Below, piece after piece: positions 1 through 6,991 of a DNA stretch of 31,564 nucleotides. A model generated the notes under the pieces. That model was given only the letters and a program-made list of their open reading frames with translations, ran no database searches and was not told the origin of the DNA. A program made the position numbers and the translations under genes. Source of the DNA: Pararhodospirillum photometricum DSM 122 (GTDB lineage Bacteria; Pseudomonadota; Alphaproteobacteria; Rhodospirillales; Rhodospirillaceae); NCBI RefSeq assembly GCF_000284415.1, contig NC_017059.1, positions 327,628 through 359,191 of the forward strand, in the 5' to 3' direction. Numbering within the stretch: position 1 is the stretch's first letter; each line of letters opens with the position of its first letter.

Positions 1-849
1 GGCATCAGCGGGAATGACCATGCTGTCAAACCACATCAAGGTGCCTTCCTTGGGAATCACGTACTTGATGTGAACCCCATTCTTGGCTTCCTCGGCGCGA
101 TTTTTGGCCTGCATCAGGTCGCCCGAGTAGCCAAACGCCATACAGATGTCGCCGTTGGCCAGGGCGTTGATCATCTCGGAGGAATGGAACTTCTGAATGT
201 AGGGCCGAACCTTGAGCCACAACTCGGTGGCCTTTTCGATATCGGCCGGGTCTTTGCTGTCCGGGGGCAGGCCCAGATAGTTGCGCGCGACCGCAAACAC
301 CTCGGAGGCAGAGTCGAGGACGTAGATGCCGCACTTGGCGATCTTGGAAGCGTACTCGGGCTTGAAGAGCAGATCGAGGGAATCGAGCGGTACGTCCGGT
401 CCCAGGACCTCGCGCAGCTTGGCTTCGTTGATCCCCAGACCGTTGGTGCCCCACATATACACGACCGCATGGGCGTTGCCCGGGTCGTTGTGGGCCACGC
501 GTTCCATGATGGCGGGATCAAGATTGCCGTAGTTGGGGATCTTGCTCTTGTCGAGGGGGCGGACAATCTTGCCCTTGACGAAGCGCTCCATGAAGTCGCC
601 GGTCGGCATCACCACGTCATAGCCCGACGACCCGGCCATCAGCTTGGATTCCAGGATCTCGTTGCTATCGTAAACGTCGTAATTGACTTTGATGCCGGTT
701 TCTTGCTGGAACTTTTCCAGCGTGTCCTCGGCGATATAGTCCGACCAGTTGTAGACGTTGAGGACTTTTTCCTCTGCCGCCGCCGCCTGGCCCGCGACCA
801 GGGCGACCAGGGAGGCGCCGGCGAGGGCGCGCAGGAGTTTGGACGCCAT
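1..849 (-). CDS. potF: Spermidine/putrescine ABC transporter periplasmic binding protein (partial, C-terminus outside window)
   Basis: Periplasmic polyamine-binding component of a PotFGHI/PotABCD-type importer. Translating the minus strand gives an open frame of 283 codons running off the window start. It has a signal peptide (ATG, Lys, Leu-rich core, AGQAAAA cleavage region) and then the family hallmark LNVYNWSDYI at about residues 29-38, followed by a periplasmic-binding-protein body including YDVVMPTGDFM and FGYSGDLM. Family members are about 360-370 aa, so some 85 residues are missing. I chose the ATG at 849 because AAGGAG lies 9 nt upstream; an in-frame ATG at 867 is possible. It is divergent from a PuuB-like oxidoreductase, which suggests a polyamine uptake and degradation locus. 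Whether it prefers putrescine or spermidine cannot be read from the sequence. Confidence 0.93.
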   Translation of the reverse strand, partial: MASKLLRALAGASLVALVAGQAAAAEEKVLNVYNWSDYIAEDTLEKFQQETGIKVNYDVYDSNEILESKLMAGSSGYDVVMPTGDFMERFVKGKIVRPLDKSKIPNYGNLDPAIMERVAHNDPGNAHAVVYMWGTNGLGINEAKLREVLGPDVPLDSLDLLFKPEYASKIAKCGIYVLDSASEVFAVARNYLGLPPDSKDPADIEKATELWLKVRPYIQKFHSSEMINALANGDICMAFGYSGDLMQAKNRAEEAKNGVHIKYVIPKEGTLMWFDSMVIPADA

Positions 850-1145
850 CAGGACCTTCTCCTTCATGACACGAGAATGATCTTACCGCCTTGAGCACCC
901 CTCCTCCGGAAAGGCGGTGGCCCGACCGGATCCGAGGGGCGGGGGGCCAACCACGGCTTGAGGCAACTGATAGTCAAAGCGCGCCCCTTGGCAACAGATA
1001 ATCGCGTTGCAGCCGAGGCAGCCCCTTCCTTGTTCCCCCTCCCCGTCAGCCGATGCCCCTGTCCGGCCAAGGGACATGACGGCCTCACCGCCCTGTGGTA
1101 AATAAAAGTCCCTGTTCCCAGTGTCGCCATGGAAAAAGGCTTCCC
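850..1145. promoter_or_regulatory. Divergent potF / puuB-like intergenic region with a direct repeat
   Basis: This 296-nt region must hold the promoters of both divergent genes. It carries two copies of a 14-bp direct repeat, GGCAACTGATAGTC at 962-975 and GGCAACAGATAATC at 990-1003 (12 of 14 identical, start-to-start spacing 28 bp). Such spacing could suit a regulator binding as a tandem dimer, but no known operator was recognised. No convincing -35/-10 pair was identified. Confidence 0.35.
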
Positions 1146-2462
1146 ATGACTCGAACCCCCCATTGCTGGTACACGGACACCGCCGATCTTCCCGAACTTC
1201 ACGCTCCCCTGAATGGGGACGCGAGTGCCGACGTCTGCGTCGTGGGCGCCGGCATCACCGGCCTTGCCGCCGCCCTGACCCTCGCCCAGCGCGGCTTGTC
1301 GGTTCGGGTCCTGGAAGCCCGCACCATCGGTTTTGGCGCCTCGGGCCGCAACGGAGGGCACCTGATCGCCGGCTATGCCGGGACCCCCATGACCGGGGTC
1401 GAGGGCCTGGATCCGGCCACCAAGGGCCTGATGATGGCTCTGGGAACCGAGGCCCTGGCCACCACCCAAGCCCTGATCTCGGCCAACGGCATTGCCTGCG
1501 ATCTCAGCCTGACCGGCACCTTGCGCGTCGCCGCCAAACCGCGCCACGTGGCCGCCTTGCAGGCCCTCGGCCGGCAGTGGGACGAGGCGGGTGTCTCGTT
1601 GGAGTACCTGGACCGCTCGGGACTGGAGAACGCCCTGAAGTCGCGGGCCTTCGCCGCCGGGGTGCGCGATCCGCGTGGCGGACACCTGCACCCCTTGAAG
1701 TACACCTTGGGCCTAGCCCAGGCCGCCGAGCAGGCTGGGGTCGTCTTCCACGAGAACACCCCTTATCTCGGCCACAGCCGCAAGAAAGACGATCTGGTCA
1801 TCGTGCGCACCCCCCGGGCCGCCTTGTCCGTGCGCTGGCTGATCCTGGCCGGCGATGCCTTCTTGTGGGAGCGCCAGCAGGCCCCGGGCCACACCACCTT
1901 GCCCGTGAACACCTTCATGATCGCCACCGAGCCCCTTGAGGCCGACAAGGCCCAAAGCCTGATCCCCGGCAACGAGGCCGTGCGCGATACCGCCGTGGCG
2001 CCCCATCACTTCCGGCGCACCCCGGATCACCGCTTGCTGTTGGGTGGGATCGTGACCGCAGCAACCATTGACCCCTTCAATATGGGCTACCCTCTGCGCG
2101 CCAAGCTCGACGAGATCTTCCCCGGCCTGCCCAAGGACCTGCGCGTGACCCATGCCTGGGGCGGGCCGGTGTCGGTGACACGCAACCGCCTGCCCCACTT
2201 TGGCCGCCTGGAGCGCAACGTGTTGTTTGCCCAGGGCTTTTCAGGGCAGGGCTTGGCGCTGGCCGGTCAGGCGGGTGTCATGATGGCCGGTGTCGTCGGC
2301 CAGACCGAGGAGCGCTTCGACGCGGTGGCCCGTTTGCCGCACAAGACCTTCCCGGCCTCGCGCCACCTGCGCGTGCCCACCACCTTGGCTGCCATGGCGC
2401 GCCTGTGGTTCGAGGAAACCAAGGCGGATTACGAGTATAAGCGGGCCCAGCGCAAGGGTTAG
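1146..2462 (+). CDS. FAD-dependent oxidoreductase, gamma-glutamylputrescine oxidase (PuuB) type
   Basis: A 438-aa flavoprotein of the DAO / glycine oxidase fold (DadA/PuuB group). An N-terminal Rossmann motif CVVGAGITGLAAALTLAQRG (GxGxxG at about residues 34-39) and the ArgGly segment GFGASGRNGGHL (residues 62-73) are typical of PuuB and related enzymes. The C-terminus has the second FAD contact, NVLFAQGFSGQGLALAGQAG. PuuB oxidises gamma-glutamylputrescine in the Puu pathway; other members oxidise other secondary amines, so the substrate is an inference from divergent potF. I chose ATG 1146 (AAGG 6 nt upstream) over the longer frame beginning at 1095. A palindrome of the recurring post-stop family follows 26 nt after the stop. 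Confidence 0.85.
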   Translation: MTRTPHCWYTDTADLPELHAPLNGDASADVCVVGAGITGLAAALTLAQRGLSVRVLEARTIGFGASGRNGGHLIAGYAGTPMTGVEGLDPATKGLMMALGTEALATTQALISANGIACDLSLTGTLRVAAKPRHVAALQALGRQWDEAGVSLEYLDRSGLENALKSRAFAAGVRDPRGGHLHPLKYTLGLAQAAEQAGVVFHENTPYLGHSRKKDDLVIVRTPRAALSVRWLILAGDAFLWERQQAPGHTTLPVNTFMIATEPLEADKAQSLIPGNEAVRDTAVAPHHFRRTPDHRLLLGGIVTAATIDPFNMGYPLRAKLDEIFPGLPKDLRVTHAWGGPVSVTRNRLPHFGRLERNVLFAQGFSGQGLALAGQAGVMMAGVVGQTEERFDAVARLPHKTFPASRHLRVPTTLAAMARLWFEETKADYEYKRAQRKG

Positions 2463-2488
2463 AAAACAGGGGAGAGAAAAAAACACGG

Positions 2489-2511
2489 CTGGGGAGGCGC
2501 AGCCTCCCCAG
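2489..2511 (+). repeat. Post-stop palindromic repeat, copy 1
   Basis: Perfect 10-bp inverted repeat CTGGGGAGGC / GCCTCCCCAG with loop GCA, followed by GACCCCTC. It begins 26 nt after the puuB-like stop, in the gene's orientation. There is no U-tract behind it. Confidence 0.9.
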
Positions 2512-2560
2512 ACCCCTCTCTTCCTGGGCAGGGCAGGAGCCCCGATCCCTCAAACGCCAG

Positions 2561-2598
2561 CCAAAACAAAACCGCCGCCAGGATCACCCGGGCGGCGG
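2561..2598 (-). terminator. Rho-independent terminator of cytochrome c2 gene
   Basis: Read on the minus strand: an 8-bp GC-only stem (2591-2598 pairing with 2572-2579), 11-nt loop, then TTTTGTTTT. It lies 30 nt past the cytochrome gene stop. Confidence 0.85.
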
Positions 2599-2628
2599 CT
2601 TCAGGGCCGGTCTGTTCGACGGCGCTTT

Positions 2629-3039
2629 TTACTTCAGGGTATGAAGATAGGCGATGACATTGGCAGCGTCTTCGTCCTTCTCCAGACGGAAGATCATCTT
2701 GGAGTTGGCCTTGGGATCGCCGGACTTCGCCTGAACGTAGCCCTTCGGATCCAGCAGGTAGGACTTCAGAGCGGCATCATCCCAGGCATGACCCTTCTGC
2801 CCCATGGTCACATAGCCCGGGGAATAGGAATACCCGGCGAACGTGCCGGTGGTGCGGCCGAACACGCCAAACAGCGGCGGGCCGACCTTAATCGGGCCCC
2901 CCTTGTTCAGGTCGTGGCAAGCCGTGCACTTGGCTTTAGCGATTTTCTCGCCGGCGGCGGCGTCGCCAGCAGCGAAGGCCGTGCCATTGGCCAGGGCCAT
3001 GGCGATCACGACGCCAGCGGCCAGAATACCTTTGTTCAT
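2629..3039 (-). CDS. cycA: Cytochrome c2
   Basis: Periplasmic class I c-type cytochrome, 136 aa, the soluble electron carrier between the bc1 complex and the photosynthetic reaction centre or oxidase in purple bacteria. A signal peptide (hydrophobic core residues 4-18, cleavage after about residue 23, AFA-A) precedes the haem-binding CTACH at residues 38-42. The distal Met ligand lies in the conserved segment NSKMIFRL (Met115), and the protein ends with the typical helix VIAYLHTLK. Length and the GDAAAGEK start of the mature protein fit Rhodospirillum-type cytochrome c2. The ribosome site is GGAGAGGAG, 6 nt or more before ATG. It is monocistronic, with its own rho-independent terminator. No photosynthesis gene is nearby, so the partner is inferred. 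Confidence 0.95.
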   Translation of the reverse strand: MNKGILAAGVVIAMALANGTAFAAGDAAAGEKIAKAKCTACHDLNKGGPIKVGPPLFGVFGRTTGTFAGYSYSPGYVTMGQKGHAWDDAALKSYLLDPKGYVQAKSGDPKANSKMIFRLEKDEDAANVIAYLHTLK

Positions 3040-3427
3040 CGTCTACTCCTCTCCACTACGCCTGTGCTACGGGTCGCGACCGGGCGCGGGCGCCTGCCAT
3101 AGACAAACCCTGCCCATCGGACCGGGGGCACGCCCCCGTGAACAGAGCCGAGTCATACAGGAGATGACGGTTCGAAGAAAGCCCCTTGAGACGTTTTACT
3201 GAGGGAACCGGCACTCAAGAAGGGGAACACTTTAAAAAGGAAACCACACCTCCATGGCATCCCCAAGGCGCCTTAGGGGCAAGATGAAGGCACCAGCCCC
3301 CCTTAGCCCCAGGCGCGGGAAGCGCAACACACCGCCTCCCGGATCGCCCTTCCCCAGTCTTCTTTCTTGCCTTCGCCGCCCCGGAGCCCCGTTCCCCCGA
3401 TGGCCCCGGCAAACCTGACTAAAGACG

Positions 3428-3456
3428 TTGACGGAAGCTCTCCTCCTTGGCAAAAT
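3428..3456 (+). promoter_or_regulatory. Putative sigma70-type promoter of rpoH
   Basis: TTGACG at 3428-3433, a 17-bp spacer, then CAAAAT at 3451-3456: 5 of 6 and 4 of 6 matches to the -35 and -10 consensus with ideal spacing. It predicts a start near 3463 and an rpoH leader of about 300 nt. Confidence 0.5.
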
Positions 3457-3498
3457 CGGTTAGGGTTTGGTTGCCGATGAAACCGGGACCAAGCTCGG

Positions 3499-3520
3499 GG
3501 TTCGACCAAATTGGTGAACC
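3499..3520 (+). promoter_or_regulatory. 22-bp interrupted palindrome in rpoH leader
   Basis: Arms GGTTC-g-ACCAA and TTGGT-GAACC around a central A, with one unpaired G at 3504. It could be a dimeric operator, or in RNA a hairpin (GGUUC/GAACC plus ACC/GGU). Its position about 37-58 nt after the predicted start would suit either repression or leader-based control. Confidence 0.4.
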
Positions 3521-3761
3521 GAAAGGCGTTTTTCTCGTAAGACGCGGGTCAACTTGGTGGCCGCACTCACAACGAGATCAACACAAGGGGTTCAAAGGCC
3601 TGGACACTGTGCCCTCTCTTCTTGGCGCCGCCTTTGCCCCGTCGCACTTTCGACACCTTTTGCCGTCTCAATGGACCCGTGGGTGCAACCTGTCCGGAGC
3701 CTGCGGTCCCCCGGGGGCCGAGCTCACGGGATGGCCCGACGCGAAAGGAGTGGCTGCCATC

Positions 3762-4667
3762 ATGACCCAGAACCGCCATGTACTGCCTGCCCTGGCCGAC
3801 GAAGGGGGTCTGTCGCGCTACCTCACCGAAATCAAGCGCTACCCCATGCTGGAGGCCGAGGAAGAATACGCGCTGGCCAAGCGCTTGCAGGATGACGGAG
3901 ACCGCGACGCGGCACACCGCCTCGTCACCAGCCACCTGCGCCTCGTCGCGAAAATCGCCATGGGCTATCGCCACTACGGACTGCCGGTCTCGGACCTCGT
4001 GGCCGAGGGCAACATCGGCCTGATCAAGGCCGTCAAGAAATTCGAACCCGATCGCGGCTTCCGCTTGGCCACCTATGCCATGTGGTGGATCAAGGCCAGC
4101 ATCAACGAATACATCCTCAACAGTTGGTCGCTGGTGAAGGTCGGCACCGTGGCGGCCCAGAAAAAACTCTTCTTCAACCTCCGTCGATTGAAGGCCAAGC
4201 TCGGCGTCTACGAAGAAGGCGATCTGCCCCCGGAAGCCGTCACCAAAATCGCCGAGACCCTCAAGGTCAGCGAAAAGGATGTGGTGATGATGAACCGGCG
4301 CTTGGCCGGCCCGGATTCGTCGCTCAACGTCCCGGTGGGCGAGGATCAGACCCTCGATCGCATTGATCTGCTCGTCGATGACAGCGAAAACCAAGAAGAG
4401 CGCTTGGCGGCGCGGGAAGAGCAGCAGGTCGGCCGCGCCTTGTTGCGCGACGCCCTCGCCACCCTCACCGACCGCGAACGCCACATCATCACCGCGCGAC
4501 GCCTGCGAGCCGAGCCGGTGACCCTGGAGGAACTGGGCGGAGAATATGGGGTGAGCCGCGAGCGGGTCCGCCAGATTGAAAACCGGGCTTTTGAAAAGCT
4601 TCAGTCCTCGGTGCGCAAGGCGGCCCGCGCCCTCAACGAGCGTGACCCCCGCACCGCTCCGGTCTAA
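3762..4667 (+). CDS. rpoH: RNA polymerase sigma-32 (heat-shock) factor
   Basis: A 301-aa alternative sigma factor directing RNA polymerase to heat-shock promoters. It has the family pattern: region 1.2 (LSRYLTEIKRYPMLEAEEEYALAKR, about residues 14-40), region 2 with DLVAEGNIGLIKAVKKFEPDRGFRLATYAMWWIKA (about 75-110), the RpoH box QKKLFFNLRRLK (near residue 130) that separates RpoH from RpoD, and a region 4.2 helix-turn-helix EYGVSRERVRQIENRAFEKL near the end. I chose ATG 3762 (AAAGGAG 11 nt upstream); the frame is open further upstream but lacks homology features there. Alphaproteobacteria often carry more than one rpoH, and which one this is cannot be told here. Confidence 0.95.
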   Translation: MTQNRHVLPALADEGGLSRYLTEIKRYPMLEAEEEYALAKRLQDDGDRDAAHRLVTSHLRLVAKIAMGYRHYGLPVSDLVAEGNIGLIKAVKKFEPDRGFRLATYAMWWIKASINEYILNSWSLVKVGTVAAQKKLFFNLRRLKAKLGVYEEGDLPPEAVTKIAETLKVSEKDVVMMNRRLAGPDSSLNVPVGEDQTLDRIDLLVDDSENQEERLAAREEQQVGRALLRDALATLTDRERHIITARRLRAEPVTLEELGGEYGVSRERVRQIENRAFEKLQSSVRKAARALNERDPRTAPV

Positions 4668-4699
4668 CCCCCGGCCAGCGCATTTGACAACGATGAAGT

Positions 4700-4721
4700 C
4701 TGGGGAGGCTTGCCTCCCCAG
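4700..4721 (+). repeat. Post-stop palindromic repeat, copy 2
   Basis: Perfect 10-bp arms CTGGGGAGGC / GCCTCCCCAG with loop TT, midway (32 nt each side) between the convergent stops of rpoH and the secreted hypothetical gene, so it could serve both. Confidence 0.9.
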
Positions 4722-4753
4722 CCCCCTCCTCTCCTCAGAAAGTCCCTGGCGTT

Positions 4754-5425
4754 TTAAGGCGCGGCCAGGGTGCCGGCCGGAATGGTCACGCTCTTGCCCC
4801 GGGTGGCCGAGCCGAGTTCCGCCGCCAGCGGCGCCGCCACGAGCAGCAGGCGATCCCCATCGGCCAAATTCTCAACCTTGGCCGTCGCCCAGCCCAGCCA
4901 CAGCCGCCTCCCATTGACCCGATCGGACAAGCCCAAATCCACGCGAATGTCGGGGCCGGCCACGGCGGGGACCGGGGCCTCGCGCACGCCGCCCAAGACG
5001 CTGGCTTGGGTATTGGAAAAGACCCGCAGGCCGACCGCGACGGCATCCTCGCCGCCGCGTCCGGTGCCGGCTTGGCCGCGCAGCAGCACCGGGGCCGTAT
5101 CGGCCGGAGGACGCCCCGGGGCGTTCGCCGCGCTGGTATCGATATCAAGGACCAAGGGAGCGTCGGCGCCGCCAAGACGCACCCCCCGGGCCTTCAGCGC
5201 CTTTTCAACCCAGACCTTGAGACGCTGGTTGGCCGGCGCATCATCGAACACCCGCACCATGACCGGACGGTCCAAGCTCACCGAGCCCAGGGGCATGGCG
5301 TGGACGGTAACCACGGCGGGGCTGGGCAGCACCACGCCGGGGTCACTCTCTGCCCGGGCCGGCGCCGAGAGTCCCACGATCAGGGCCAGGGCAAACGCGG
5401 CAGGAAGACGACCTCTCGAGAACAT
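4754..5425 (-). CDS. Secreted hypothetical protein
   Basis: A 223-aa protein I do not recognise. It has a clear Sec signal peptide (Arg-rich start, core AAFALALIVGLSA, cleavage after APARA, about residue 25), so it is probably periplasmic. The rest is low in Cys and rich in Ala, Val, Gly and Asp, with a repeated beta-like pattern (VMVRVFDDAP, LVLDIDTSAA, VRVDLGLSD-type, LLLVAAPLAAEL). No transmembrane segment, lipobox or catalytic motif is visible. It starts 26 nt after the stop of the cyclic-nucleotide-binding gene, with GGAG 7 nt before ATG, so the two are likely co-transcribed. A function in signalling is only suggested by that neighbour. Confidence 0.75.
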   Translation of the reverse strand: MFSRGRLPAAFALALIVGLSAPARAESDPGVVLPSPAVVTVHAMPLGSVSLDRPVMVRVFDDAPANQRLKVWVEKALKARGVRLGGADAPLVLDIDTSAANAPGRPPADTAPVLLRGQAGTGRGGEDAVAVGLRVFSNTQASVLGGVREAPVPAVAGPDIRVDLGLSDRVNGRRLWLGWATAKVENLADGDRLLLVAAPLAAELGSATRGKSVTIPAGTLAAP

Positions 5426-5451
5426 CGGGATCTCCGTGGGCTGGACGCATG

Positions 5452-5838
5452 TCAGCGGATGCCAAGAATCAGGCGGACGTTTTCCGTGGTGATGGTGCGG
5501 ATGATCACGACAAACCGCTCCAGCAAGCTGCGGATCAAGGGGTCCGTGCTATTGAGATAGCGCGCGAACTCGCTCTTGGGAATACGGATCAGCAGGGTTT
5601 CCTCGACGGCACGGGCGGTCGCGCTCCGAGGCATGTTATCGATCAGAGCCATTTCGCCAACGATCCCGCCCTCGCCTTCGGTGGTGATGACGACCTCGGC
5701 GCTGCCCAGGCGGCGCGAGACCTCGACGAGGCCCCGTTGCACATAGTAGGCGCAGTCTCCCTCTTCTCCTTCCGTAAACAAGAGAGCCCCGGGGGACAGG
5801 GAGAGGGTCAGGGACGTATCGACGGCAAAGTCGGTCAT
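5452..5838 (-). CDS. Free-standing cyclic nucleotide-binding domain protein
   Basis: A 128-aa protein consisting essentially of one cNMP-binding beta-roll domain with no output domain. The phosphate-binding cassette is intact: GEMALIDNMPRSATA at residues 61-75, with the Glu and Arg that contact the cyclic nucleotide. The C-terminus (residues 97-128) is a helix and lacks the helix-turn-helix of CRP/FNR proteins. I chose ATG 5838 (GGGAGGG 9 nt upstream); a longer frame reaching 5994 runs through a decayed palindromic repeat and lacks homology. It is divergent from a CRP-family regulator that has its own cNMP domain. Single-domain members of this kind occur in alphaproteobacteria, but their role is not known to me. 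Confidence 0.85.
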   Translation of the reverse strand: MTDFAVDTSLTLSLSPGALLFTEGEEGDCAYYVQRGLVEVSRRLGSAEVVITTEGEGGIVGEMALIDNMPRSATARAVEETLLIRIPKSEFARYLNSTDPLIRSLLERFVVIIRTITTENVRLILGIR

Positions 5839-5935
5839 TGCAGGAATCCCTCCAGGGAAGGCCGGGCCCAGTGTACCCCCGACCGCGCCCGACGCGAACC
5901 CCTCGCGACGCTCCCGGACCTCAGGAAGGAAGGGT

Positions 5936-5962
5936 CTGGGGAGGCCGCCGCCTGCGCCCCCT
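5936..5962 (-). repeat. Decayed copy of the palindromic repeat
   Basis: One arm with its flank is intact (GGTCTGGGGAGGC, 5933-5945), but the second arm (5946-5962) no longer matches. It sits in the 256-nt divergent region between the cNMP-domain gene and the CRP-family gene, not after a stop codon. Confidence 0.5.
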
Positions 5963-6094
5963 GCTTCTCTTCTTGTTTGCCCTGTCCCTTGCATCCTTAG
6001 TCATTGTCGGCCAAGGTTTGCTCAAGAATCACGCGGACGTCCGGGCAACCGCGCCCGTTGGACGACACTTTGCAAAAGAGGCACGGCGGCGGCC

Positions 6095-6784
6095 ATGGTG
6101 ACCGACTCGCTCGACGGTATTGCGCTTCTCGAAGAACTCGATCCCTCGCAGCGTCAGGAACTGGCGCGCCTGTGCCGCTGGCGGCGGTATGCCGCCGGGG
6201 AACAGATCATTGACCGGCAAAGCGAAACCCGCGACGTCTTTTTCGTGGTGCGCGGGCAGGCCCGGGTGGTCATCTACTCGGCGTCGGGACGCGAGGTGTC
6301 CCTCGACGACATCACCGAAGGCGGCTTTTTTGGGGAACTGGCCGCCCTGGATGGCGCACCGCGCTCGGCGAGCGTCATGGCGGTGTCGGAATGTCTGGTA
6401 GCGACCATGTCGCCTGAGCTGTTTTTGAAGATCATCCGCGAGCAAGGAAGCGTGGCGATGCAACTGCTGTGGCGCTTGGCGGCCATGGTCCGAGCCTCGA
6501 CCGAGCGCATTGTGGATCTCTCGACGCTGGGCGCCAATAACCGGGTCCAAGCCGAAATCCTGCGCCGCGCCCTGGAAGCACGCACCGATCCCGAAGGCCG
6601 GCCCGTCATTCAGCCGATTCCCGTCCATGGCGAGGTGGCGAGCCGCGTCAGCACCACCCGCGAAACGGTGGCCCGGGTCCTGAGCGATCTGGCTCGGCGT
6701 GGCATTGTGCGACGCGAACGCGACGCCTTGCTGGTGCTGGACCTGGGCCGTCTTGAGGTCATGGTCTCGGACATGGCCGGATAA
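6095..6784 (+). CDS. CRP/FNR-family transcriptional regulator
   Basis: A 229-aa regulator with a cNMP-type sensor domain (about residues 8-125), a dimerisation helix (about 120-145), and a C-terminal winged helix. The phosphate-binding cassette GELAALDGAPRSASV (80-94) keeps the Glu and the Arg-Ser pair used for cAMP binding. There are no N-terminal Cys as in FNR. The recognition helix carries R-E-T-V-A-R (189-194), matching R-E-T-V-G-R in E. coli CRP, where these Arg and Glu residues read TGTGA. A perfect TGTGA-N6-TCACA site lies 46 bp after its stop. The ATG at 6095 has only a weak ribosome site (AGAGG, about 15 nt upstream); the GTG one codon later is an alternative. cAMP as ligand is inferred from the motif. 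Confidence 0.92.
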   Translation: MVTDSLDGIALLEELDPSQRQELARLCRWRRYAAGEQIIDRQSETRDVFFVVRGQARVVIYSASGREVSLDDITEGGFFGELAALDGAPRSASVMAVSECLVATMSPELFLKIIREQGSVAMQLLWRLAAMVRASTERIVDLSTLGANNRVQAEILRRALEARTDPEGRPVIQPIPVHGEVASRVSTTRETVARVLSDLARRGIVRRERDALLVLDLGRLEVMVSDMAG

Positions 6785-6829
6785 AGCGGAACGACGTTAT
6801 GCGCGCAATTTTAAATTTTTTGTCCGCGA

Positions 6830-6845
6830 TGTGATTGCCGTCACA
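6830..6845 (+). promoter_or_regulatory. Perfect CRP-type operator, class II position
   Basis: TGTGATTGCCGTCACA is an exact TGTGA-N6-TCACA palindrome, centred at 6837.5. A TAGGGT (6867-6872, -10-like) follows so that the predicted start at about 6879 places the operator centre at -41.5, the class II activator position of CRP/FNR. It is preceded by an AT-rich stretch (6808-6821). The only thing it could drive on the plus strand is the small RNA candidate behind it. Confidence 0.7.
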
Positions 6846-6879
6846 GGGGCTTCCCTGCTCAGGGTGTAGGGTCGTTTTT

Positions 6880-6991
6880 GCCTGGAGCCCCGCACCGGTT
6901 GTATCCCAACCAGGGGAGCCCAGGGTATCGGTATCCTCTTTTCCTCAAGAGCGCACCTTGGCGGTGTCTGAAGGGACACCGCCCTTTTTTT
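6880..6991 (+). ncRNA. Candidate small RNA under CRP-type control
   Basis: About 112 nt without a reading frame, between a class II CRP-type promoter and a strong terminator. It folds by eye into three parts. The first is a long hairpin: 6881-6885 with 6920-6924, 6888-6891 with 6913-6916, and 6897-6901 with 6907-6911, loop UAUCC. The second is a small hairpin CUCUU/AAGAG (6936-6940 with 6947-6951) whose loop UUCCUC is complementary to a Shine-Dalgarno sequence. The third is the terminator hairpin. The C/U-rich loop is what trans-acting riboregulators use to pair with ribosome sites. The next gene is convergent, so this is not a leader. It could instead be the 3' UTR of the regulator mRNA. No known RNA family was recognised. 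Confidence 0.5.
6960..6991 (+). terminator. Strong rho-independent terminator
   Basis: Perfect 9-bp stem GGCGGTGTC (6960-6968) / GACACCGCC (6975-6983), loop TGAAGG, then seven T (6985-6991). It ends plus-strand transcription after the CRP-family gene and the small RNA candidate. The minus strand has no T-run behind the stem. Confidence 0.92.

Larger units (their letters stand above)
3040..3761. other. 722-nt gene-poor region between cycA and rpoH
   Basis: I see no convincing gene here. The left part is upstream of cycA and has a short GC hairpin (3123-3138, CGGGGGC/GCCCCCG). The right part holds a sigma70-like promoter (3428-3456) and a palindrome (3499-3520) in the presumed rpoH leader. The rpoH frame stays open back to 3447, but the upstream codons do not look like a sigma factor N-terminus and I do not count them as coding. 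Confidence 0.5.

Noticed and set aside
2489..2511. The palindromes as ordinary rho-independent terminators
   Set aside because: The stems are strong, but none has an adjoining U-tract and the conserved ACCCCTC tail is not part of that model; recorded as a repeat family instead.
3447..3761. N-terminal extension of RpoH by about 105 residues
   Set aside because: The frame is open but the translation has no sigma-factor similarity; it includes the predicted promoter's -10 region and the palindrome, and the ATG at 3762 gives the normal RpoH length.
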